Both the position numbers and the translations under genes were made by a program. A stretch of DNA of 64,000 bases, from the NCBI GenBank assembly GCA_024704765.1, contig JAKMXF010000111.1:248001-312000 (forward strand), given 5' to 3'. Below, piece after piece: positions 56,988 to 64,000 of this stretch. Position 1 is the first letter of the stretch; every line of letters starts with the position of its first letter. Under the pieces are notes generated by a model. The model was not told the origin of the DNA. It saw only the letters and a program-made list of their open reading frames with translations, and did not search any database. This DNA is from Oopsacas minuta. Taxonomy: Eukaryota; Porifera; Hexactinellida; Lyssacinosida; Leucopsacidae.

Positions 56988-58997
56988 ACTAATAGAGTCA
57001 TTAATAACTACAGTTCATTGAATATTAAATTACTAGGATACTATCACGAAAATTTTGGCCCCTGAAAATCAAGGGGTCAAATTTGTAATGGAAAATTGGT
57101 CCCACTTTTGGATATTGATCCCCCCGATTTTACAGTCGAACCCCCAAGATCTGGGCATCATTTTCCCAAAGGTTCGAAATGTATTTGAATATTTTCAGCT
57201 AAATTCGAGGCACGAAGTGCCGAGTCCCATGCGAACACAAAGTATTCGCAAGCCGCGCAGCACGAGCAAGCGAAGCACGTTTGTATTAGGAATATATGTT
57301 TACTTTTAGGTCCATAAAGTAAACAAATTTCAAAATTGTGGTAGAATCATGCTTTCAAAGGCTATACGGGGGAAATCGAGTATGCTGGGTCCAAATATGA
57401 TATTGTAACAACATATTGTGAATATTTGTTTACTTTTAGGTCCATAAAGTAAACAAATTTCAAAATTGTGGTAGATATATCCCTGATATTTGGGTGATAT
57501 TATATATTAAATATGATGCGAGCGAAGCTAGCCGAAATTTTAGTTTGCAATTTGAGCCAAGGCATGCCTCGATGCACGAGTTTATCAAGGGGCATGTCCA
57601 GAGGCACGACATTTTTACTAGGGGTATTGCTCCACGTGGCGACGTCCCTGGCCGGGACCTAGATTATCCCGATTTGATCTATTATATCCCTATGTAACCC
57701 AAAATTCCATTGTTAATTTCCCTAAATTTAATCCTTTCCAACCCTCTGATTTCATTGGCATTCTCCTGACTTGGTTTTAATATGTGTCGCGTGCCTTTAA
57801 TCCCGAATTAATCTTTTTACTCCGATATTCCACTTATTACAGGTTTCAGTTAAGGCCAAATAATCGCGAAAGTCAGTTTAGAATCACTTCTTCACATGTC
57901 GGTGTCTCTCTAAGAATCCGGGCATGCTTGGTGGCACTTTTGGTAGGGAATATATTAATCTTATACTAATTAGAGTCTAAAGATCGGGACTCTGTGTCCT
58001 TCATGGCTGCTGAAATTACACCTAAATACACCCTGTCCGATATAGCCCTATTAAAAGATGTCTATTGTATAAATAGAAAGAGTCCCCAAAGGGGGACATC
58101 TCGCTCCAAGGCCAGATATCGGGGGACATGTGGCACTGTCACAACGTAATTACAATATTTACCCAATCATAAATCACTAGTGCATATAATATCTTTCAAA
58201 CTACAGTCAGGCCCCTTATTGTGAACCCTACGAGACCAAAATCCTATTCATAATAAAGAGACCATATTTATTGGTCATAACAATACCGTGGCCTAGCCGG
58301 AGCTTTTGTGATGCACGGGCCTGCATCCATGGCCCAAGATCTAAGACATCTAAGTGTTTGTTGGGCTAAAGTTTTGAGAGAAATGAATACTCTGTGACCG
58401 TTTTGTTATGTTTGTCAAAGAACAGTTTGAATAATTATGGAATTACATTACCATAGTTGACAATATTAGTGATTATATTAACAAGTTAAAATGTCTAATG
58501 CCCCACACATGGGCAAAATTATCACCAATTCCCCTATAAATCACAATCTATAGCACGGACTGGGGCCCGTGGGTATTTCGAATTTTTAATAGTTAGTTTC
58601 TATCACACTTCGTCATTCCACAATGACATTGCAAATTTGTAATACTTCTCCTCATCAGAATTTTCTTAACACCCGAGGCACAAGGTGCCGAGCTTATTAA
58701 CCAAAAGCGACACATAGAATCTCCAGTGTCACCACAGAAGCCATTGAATGTAATTTGGATGGAACATGGATAATAATATCTTAAAATGTTAACGATTCTG
58801 TAAATTCGAGGCTAGTGTTCCGAGTATATTCTGTCGCGTAGCGACCAATAACACTATAAAATTTAGTTGTTTAATTGATTAATACTTAAGCTAACCTGGA
58901 GCACTAAGTTATCGCGCAGCGACCTAGCAAGCAAACCGCGCTAATATGAATATAAATTGCACTGATTTATTATGACAAAAATTATATAATTACAACA
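56988..58997. other. Repeat-rich spacer, no gene
   Basis: Holds the 48-bp direct repeats at 57298 and 57428. Several G+C-rich self-complementary words are scattered here (GAGGCACGAAGTGCCGAG near 57208, GCGAGCGAAGC near 57516, GTCGCGTAGCGACC near 58834, ATCGCGCAGCGACC near 58910). They look like parts of one decayed mobile element family. Open frames at 57055-57969 are not protein-like. Confidence 0.5.
57298..57475 (+). repeat. Two identical 48-bp direct repeats, 130 bp apart, each with a hairpin
   Basis: 57298-57345 and 57428-57475 are identical. Each contains GTTTACTTT and AAAGTAAAC as a 9-bp stem around the loop TAGGTCCAT (first copy 57298-57324). They may be the ends of a small element or two tandem units. 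Confidence 0.8.
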
Positions 58998-59139
58998 TGT
59001 GCCCATAGCTTAGTCTATTAATTACATTTGTTTAAAAGTGATACTATTGATTGGAGGCACTATGAAAGGTTAGGATTAATCTCATACACATAGTGCCACC
59101 TTTTAAACAATTTACTTAATAGACTAAGCTGTTGCCACA
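58998..59139. mobile_element. Foldback MITE, ends TGTGCCCATAGCTTAGTC, copy 1
   Basis: About 142 bp; the two halves are imperfect reverse complements (TAGTCTATTAATTACATTTG at the left, mirrored at the right). A second copy in opposite orientation is at 62154-62312. Confidence 0.75.
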
Positions 59140-59240
59140 GGTTATAATTTTATATTTTTCCTCTCTCAGCTCGGATTTAAATCCATAAAAGTTTAATTTG
59201 TTTACCGTAATTATTGTTGACTAAATATTATTAATAGAAG

Positions 59241-59593
59241 CAGTGGCGTAGCCACACACGGGTCTGCCCGGGCAACTTTTTCGTGCCTGGGCAATATTTT
59301 AAGAATATGTATTTTTAACTGCTTTAAGCATATTAGTTCTACTTATTAATAAACCATTTTGTTGTGTTTCGATACTCTCATTAATTTCCATATTCATTAA
59401 TATCATTTCAATTCGGATTATGGTTTTTGGTGCTTAAACCACTCCTATTCTTTCATATTCATTGACTAAAATGATAAATCAATTAATTCAATCTTTGTTG
59501 AGCAAATATATTATTCTTATTATGGCATATATTGTAGGTCTAATCCAATATTGGTCGTGTGCCCGGAAATCGCTCAAGGTGGCTACGCCACTG
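59241..59593. mobile_element. hAT-type MITE with 8-bp target duplication
   Basis: Terminal inverted repeats CAGTGGCGTAGCCAC (59241-59255) and GTGGCTACGCCACTG (ending 59593). The 8-bp direct duplication AATAGAAG lies at 59233-59240 and 59594-59601. Both are hallmarks of hAT transposons. 353 bp, no transposase. It interrupts the left inverted arm. Confidence 0.93.
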
Positions 59594-60044
59594 AATAGAA
59601 GGAAATATTGGAGGAGATTTGATCGGTACAAATTCGAAATTCGGAATTAGCGTATTGAATTACCTCCATCTAGCTGTTTAGACCAATCTTCTACGATTAT
59701 GCAAATATCTTCACGGTTTGCAAATTTAACCAATATTCAGCATATTGGCATGATTTTCCGATACCCTTATGATTACAAATCGGTTAATTTAACCAGAATG
59801 AACAATTATAATCGAGGAATCCTTTGATGGGGTAAATGGAAGAATAAATGGATAAAATAAATGAAAAGTAATAATCTCAGATCATGGGTTACTGATAAAT
59901 AGATAACAATTATGTAAATGACAATACAAATATAGAAGTTTTAAGGATTTAGAATATTAAGGATACCATAATACATGGGAGGAAATTAGTTATAATAAAT
60001 TATATATATAACAAACACACTAAAGGTTGGGAAATATAGTGGTC

Positions 60045-61571
60045 ATGAAATTAGAATGTCTAAAACCTCACATGCTTTTGGAAGAGATAGTATTCCTTTT
60101 CACTTTAGCACTCCCCACATCAATAGAATGCTTTACTGAAGGAATACAGTTAAAACTAAGTAATGTATTCATCGGGAGAAGTTCTGGAAACAATATTGAA
60201 ATATTGTTAAGTGCTTTGTTCATTGGCCAAACAGCAATTTCCATTATAGCCTATCCGATAGCTGAGGGGTGTGCTGTATACGTCAATATACTATGCTCTC
60301 AGGCGTATGGAGCAAAACAATGCAAACAAGTAGGACTCTACTTCTATAGAGCTCTATTCATGTCAGCTCTCACCTGTATACCAGTATTCACAATCTTACT
60401 TAGTGTCCGTCATATAGTCTACTTGTTATTCCAAGATTGGGAGTTAGCTGAGTATAGTGGTAGCTATACAGATATTCTTTGTTTGGGTTATCCTGCGTAT
60501 TTGTACTATAAAATAGGGATTCGTTTCCTTCAAGCATTGAAAGTAGTTTGGGGCCCAGCATTGTATTTTATATTTGGAATAGCTCTGAATGGAATACTAC
60601 AGTATATTCTCATCTTTCAGTACAACACGAGCATACAAGGTGCAGCAGCTGGTTACGTCATAAGTAACTACTTAGTTGCACTGCTAGTATTCTCACACAT
60701 ACAACTCTCTCATGTGCACAGGACAATTTCACATGAATGGAGTATTGAATTTATTTCTGACTGGTATCATACAGTAAGATATGCAATAGTTACAATTATT
60801 CAAACCATTATAGGAATAGTACCAGCGACACTACTACCGGTAATATGCATTGGAATGCTGGCAGGAAGTAAGAAGCAGCTAGCAATATACTCAATTACAT
60901 TCTCGATTTGGTGGTTAATCGACATGTGTGGCACGGGGTTTTCCAGTAGTATAACATCTCGGGTAGGCCATTTATTGGGAGCGAATCAACCAAAACGAGC
61001 TAGAAAAGCAGCAATATTGGACTTAATAGTAGCGCAGTTAACAATAGGGATTTGTAATCTCATAGTATTTGTAGCGAGTGAACCATTGGGTAATCTTTTC
61101 ACGACAGAAGCAAGTTTTGCAAAAGAGTTAACGTGGAATTTTCGGATTATGTCTTTTCTACTCAATACTGACATAAAGCTTGTCATACAAGGAGTAATGA
61201 ATGCATGTTGTAAACAAGGAATACAAATGGTAGTAAGGTTTGTTTTTCAGACAATTTTAGGCTCAGTGGCTTCAGTTTTGTTGATACATTTCGTTGAATG
61301 GAAAGCCCTGAGTGTATATGTCCAATTCGCAGTTGCCAACTCAATTTGCTCAGTAATTCCATTGCTTATACTATACTGTAGTAATTGGGATAAGATTGCT
61401 GATGTCGTCAAACAAAACATCAATATGAAAACTAGTGACGTAGAAGCTGAAGAAATTCTTAACCTCAAAACTTCAGTCCTAAATTCAAAATACTTCATAG
61501 TTTGTAGGTATTTGGCTTCTTTGGCAATTAGTCTTTGTATTTTCTCAATAATATTATTCGAACGTATGTAA
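60045..61571 (+). CDS. MATE-family multidrug/organic cation exporter (SLC47-like)
   Basis: An intronless frame; from the ATG at 60045 it encodes 508 residues, typical of the family. About twelve membrane segments form two bundles, with a thirteenth hydrophobic segment at the C-terminus (YLASLAISLCIFSIILF) as in animal SLC47 proteins. Family motifs include ALPTSIECF near the start, AEGCAVYVNILCSQAYGAKQ in helix 2-3 and TSRVGHLLGANQPKRARKA in the second half. MATE proteins export organic cations in exchange for protons at the plasma or vesicular membrane. No upstream ATG exists in frame. Old inverted repeat arms flank the gene on both sides. Confidence 0.9.
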   Translation: MKLECLKPHMLLEEIVFLFTLALPTSIECFTEGIQLKLSNVFIGRSSGNNIEILLSALFIGQTAISIIAYPIAEGCAVYVNILCSQAYGAKQCKQVGLYFYRALFMSALTCIPVFTILLSVRHIVYLLFQDWELAEYSGSYTDILCLGYPAYLYYKIGIRFLQALKVVWGPALYFIFGIALNGILQYILIFQYNTSIQGAAAGYVISNYLVALLVFSHIQLSHVHRTISHEWSIEFISDWYHTVRYAIVTIIQTIIGIVPATLLPVICIGMLAGSKKQLAIYSITFSIWWLIDMCGTGFSSSITSRVGHLLGANQPKRARKAAILDLIVAQLTIGICNLIVFVASEPLGNLFTTEASFAKELTWNFRIMSFLLNTDIKLVIQGVMNACCKQGIQMVVRFVFQTILGSVASVLLIHFVEWKALSVYVQFAVANSICSVIPLLILYCSNWDKIADVVKQNINMKTSDVEAEEILNLKTSVLNSKYFIVCRYLASLAISLCIFSIILFERM

Positions 61572-61710
61572 CAGGTGCTTCTATTGCTGTATGATTTGCA
61601 TTAATGAATACCTAAGCTTAACAATAGTTTTAATTATTTGAAATATATTTACTGATAAAATATTTTCAAACTAACAACTACTTCCGAATTTCACACTCTT
61701 GAATTAGTAC

Positions 61711-61984
61711 CAGGGGTGGGTACAGAATGTGTTGGTGGGAGGGTATAATAGTCGAGCTGGAAGCAAAAAACTCTTAACCTCTTATAAATAGTAAGTTTTA
61801 GTTATGGAAGAATACACAAATAACAGTCTAACAAAATCAATTTTATTCATAATTCAAAAATATAAGTACCAAATTTATCGATTTTGAACAATTGGTAACA
61901 AGAAATATATCTCCAGGATTATTGAAGTATCAAGTCTGGTGGGGGGGATATATCTCCCCTATCCCCACCCTGGATCCGCTCCTG
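61711..61984. mobile_element. hAT-type MITE with 8-bp target duplication
   Basis: The element begins CAGGGGTGGGTACAG and ends GGATCCGCTCCTG, and ATTAGTAC is duplicated at 61703-61710 and 61985-61992. 274 bp, no transposase. The ends are typical of hAT families, which commonly read CAGGGGCGGATCC. Confidence 0.88.
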
Positions 61985-62153
61985 ATTAGTACCGATCAAA
62001 TCTCCTCCAGTATTTCATTTTTCTATAAAAAATATTTAGTCAACAATAATTACTGTAAACAAAATAAACTTATATGGACTGGATGATCATATTAAATTGT
62101 AAATATCTTTATTATGGATTGGAAATCCGAGCGGAGAGACGAAAAATATAACC

Positions 62154-62312
62154 TGTGCCGACAGTTTAATCTATTAATTAAATTTGTTTAAAAGGTGGCA
62201 CTATTAATTGGAGGTACTATGTGTGTTGAGATTAAAACTAACTTTCATAGTGCCGCCAGTCAATAGTGTCACTTTGTAACAAATGTAATTAATAGACTAA
62301 GCTATGGGCACA
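62154..62312. mobile_element. Foldback MITE, copy 2 (inverted to copy 1)
   Basis: Same family as 58998-59139 in opposite orientation; the right end reads ATAGACTAAGCTATGGGCAC. Confidence 0.75.
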
Positions 62313-62439
62313 GTTTGTAATTTTTTAAAAACAAAATCTTTAAAATGTGTCCCAAAGTGGCACTTTAAGTGGCTAAAAATAGAAATGATCAATGCAACAG
62401 CGATTATGAAGTCAGAACGTGTGGTATATTGGGTGTATC

Positions 62440-62603
62440 TGTGATTCAAATTTCAAACTTCTATCATGTATATTGGCTGTGCAGTGGTTAATAATGTTAT
62501 TTTCGAAAATCAAAAGAGGTGACAATGACGCCATAATTTCGTCATTGGTGTGAATTTTCGTCCAAGACTCGATCTTGTCCGAGGCTGACCCAAAAATACC
62601 CCT
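62440..62603 (+). repeat. Dispersed repeat, copy 2
   Basis: Matches 39001-39163 with substitutions, e.g. the shared GGTGTGAATTTTCGTCCAAG word. Begins about 130 bp after the right MATE arm. Confidence 0.7.
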
Positions 62604-63220
62604 GTATGCCAAAATCAGCCCTCGGGGTCCTCCAGTTTCTTCAATCAATTCTGGACATACAAATATATAATACAGATTAATTACGTTTTGAGATTATCGA
62701 CAACAAATAGGTAACGGCAAGAACAATCATTTTAATTAGTCAACTAATATCTCTGTTCAGCCACAAGCAGGAATTTGCGATAGTGGGATTATTCCAACTT
62801 GCCGCAACTAATTTGGAATATTTGTACTGTACCGACTTTACTAAAGCATAGTGGGACAGTTCTAAAATGGTTGACTTTCTTAGTAAGTAGATATAATTAT
62901 ATATGTTTTCGCATTTTTAGTTTCTCATATGAAATTTATTGTTGATTTATGAATATTAAGTAAACGAATTTGCCAAATTTCAAAATATATATACAGGTTT
63001 GCTCTAAACAGCCACACAGGGGTAACAAAATACGCTGAACCAGCATTTCATTGACCAATCAATGGTAAGAGTTTATAGGTGTCAAAATACGTGTCCTAAA
63101 TAATCTGTATATCAAATTTTGTATTAATCGTACTATATTTAATATATTAAAGTAGAACACAAATTTCTTGAAATAATTTCAGGACTATCTTCTATAGAAA
63201 GCCCCATATACCTTTGACTG
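62604..63220. other. Spacer, nothing recognised
   Basis: A+T-rich DNA before the saccharopine dehydrogenase 3' end. No gene or clear repeat seen. Confidence 0.5.
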
Positions 63221-64000
63221 CTAGTTAAGAATTGGATTCATCAACCTCTTTGCTATTCGAAATTGTACCCCGAGTTCCTCCAGTCCATCTAGTATAGGGT
63301 TATAGAGGTCTGGGATAATGGGACGATTGACACCTACAATGTCACGAGGGAGTTTCTTTTCGAGCAACAACTTCACCGCGACAGCAACAGGTAATCCCGT
63401 TAACTTGGCGGCTGCAGAGTCATCTTCCTTGCCTAAGAACTGACCATGAATTTCTAGGGTTGATCGCCACTCCTCCCATGAACCATCTTTTCTCTCAATT
63501 TGCATAATTTGTCTGTTTACGGCACTGTCAGGCTCTCCAGCTCTGATCGTTATCTTCTGCAAAGCATGAGCAATCACTTCTAATGCACATTTGGGACCTT
63601 CTGGTATTTTCAGCACGTTTGAGAACAAACCTATAAAATCCATCATGTCTAATATCTCCTCAGCATTCACATCATCACACCTCTCCAATGCTATGCGCAC
63701 ATCGTTCTTAATTTGCTCTGTTAGGTTATCACTAACAATAGTTGTAGGTTTAACTACCACACACTCGTTAACTTGCTTCAAGAATTGTAGAAAGGATATC
63801 CCGCCCAGTCTTGGCATATGTTTCACACTCGTCAATCCGAGTTGCTGAAGTGCACGAATGAAACGCATCGCTTTCGGGTAGTCGTGTACTCCTCTTTCTG
63901 CCTGCATTACATCGTTCAATCCGTATAACTTGGTATACATTGTAGCATCTCGATTATAAAACCATACAACGTTACCAAGACTCGGGTAAGTGTCAGTGCC
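63221..64000 (-). CDS. AASS: Saccharopine dehydrogenase / AASS, C-terminal part (cut by window edge)
   Basis: The frame is open from the window edge to a stop at 63221, giving the last 259 residues. It matches the C-terminal part of saccharopine dehydrogenase, the second half of alpha-aminoadipic semialdehyde synthase. Points of match are FYNRDATMYTKLYGL (family PNRDS..Y...Y), the stretch RGVHDYPKAMRFIRALQQLG, a domain-swap helical region, and SAAAKLTGLPVAVAVKLLLE followed by an I-x-P-x-x-x-x-I-Y-x-P-I-L-like end. The enzyme oxidises saccharopine to glutamate and aminoadipate semialdehyde in mitochondrial lysine breakdown. Whether the upstream lysine-ketoglutarate reductase half is fused cannot be seen. 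No intron interrupts this part. Confidence 0.85.
   Translation of the reverse strand, partial: GTDTYPSLGNVVWFYNRDATMYTKLYGLNDVMQAERGVHDYPKAMRFIRALQQLGLTSVKHMPRLGGISFLQFLKQVNECVVVKPTTIVSDNLTEQIKNDVRIALERCDDVNAEEILDMMDFIGLFSNVLKIPEGPKCALEVIAHALQKITIRAGEPDSAVNRQIMQIERKDGSWEEWRSTLEIHGQFLGKEDDSAAAKLTGLPVAVAVKLLLEKKLPRDIVGVNRPIIPDLYNPILDGLEELGVQFRIAKRLMNPILN

Larger units (their letters stand above)
58998..59650. repeat. Left inverted arm flanking the MATE gene
   Basis: Reverse complement of about 61685-62312 once the separate hAT insertions are removed. It includes the foldback element 58998-59139, then CTCGGATTTAAATCC, TAATTATTGTTGACTAAATA and GGAGGAGATTTGATCGGTAC. The arms differ by many substitutions, so the duplication is old. 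Confidence 0.75.
61685..62312. repeat. Right inverted arm flanking the MATE gene
   Basis: Inverted match of 58998-59650. It carries its own hAT-type insertion (61711-61984) at a position different from that in the left arm. Confidence 0.75.

Overview
This is an A+T-rich eukaryotic nuclear window from an animal. The evidence is spliceosomal introns with GT..AG borders, a U2 snRNA gene, and animal-type proteins: an ankyrin-DHHC palmitoyltransferase of the ZDHHC17 type, UVSSA, an SLC25A29-like carrier, SLC47-type MATE and a CAP/SCP protein. Two single-chain NHL-propeller proteins, intron-poor genes and one 49-nt intron suggest an early-branching invertebrate. My best guess is a sponge, possibly a glass sponge; this is inference from family style and was not checked.

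Layout. 1-8 kb: an NHL-repeat gene and a six-exon mitochondrial carrier gene whose introns are full of small inverted-repeat elements. 8-25.8 kb: gene-poor DNA holding a decayed coding remnant, a divergent Maf-like bZIP protein, a U2 snRNA gene with an abnormal branch-point recognition site, a stand-alone MUS81 N-terminal-like protein, a Tc1-type MITE and an exact 19-bp Tn5/Nextera mosaic end (probably a library artefact). 25.8-28.5 kb: a two-exon ABCG half transporter. 29.2-44.9 kb: a large inverted duplication (arms of about 5.5 kb) with a third copy in the middle. Each copy carries the same intronless gene for an unrecognised protein of about 105 residues plus part of a processed actin pseudogene. 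45-57 kb: a CAP/SCP secreted protein, then a minus-strand series of DDHD phospholipase, UVSSA, a second NHL protein and the ankyrin-DHHC palmitoyltransferase. 57-62.6 kb: repeat-rich DNA around an intronless MATE transporter gene that sits between two inverted repeat arms, each carrying its own hAT-type MITE. 63.2-64 kb: the C-terminal end of saccharopine dehydrogenase, cut by the window edge.

Most genes are unrelated housekeeping functions: mitochondrial amino-acid transport, lysine breakdown, lipid hydrolysis, transcription-coupled repair, protein palmitoylation, and efflux by MATE and ABCG. They do not form one pathway. The most unusual region is the inverted triplication. The small protein differs between copies in three short patches where nearly every nucleotide change alters an amino acid, while the rest of the coding sequence is identical and the flanks are nearly so. 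This looks like strong diversifying selection or templated patch replacement in an undescribed protein family.
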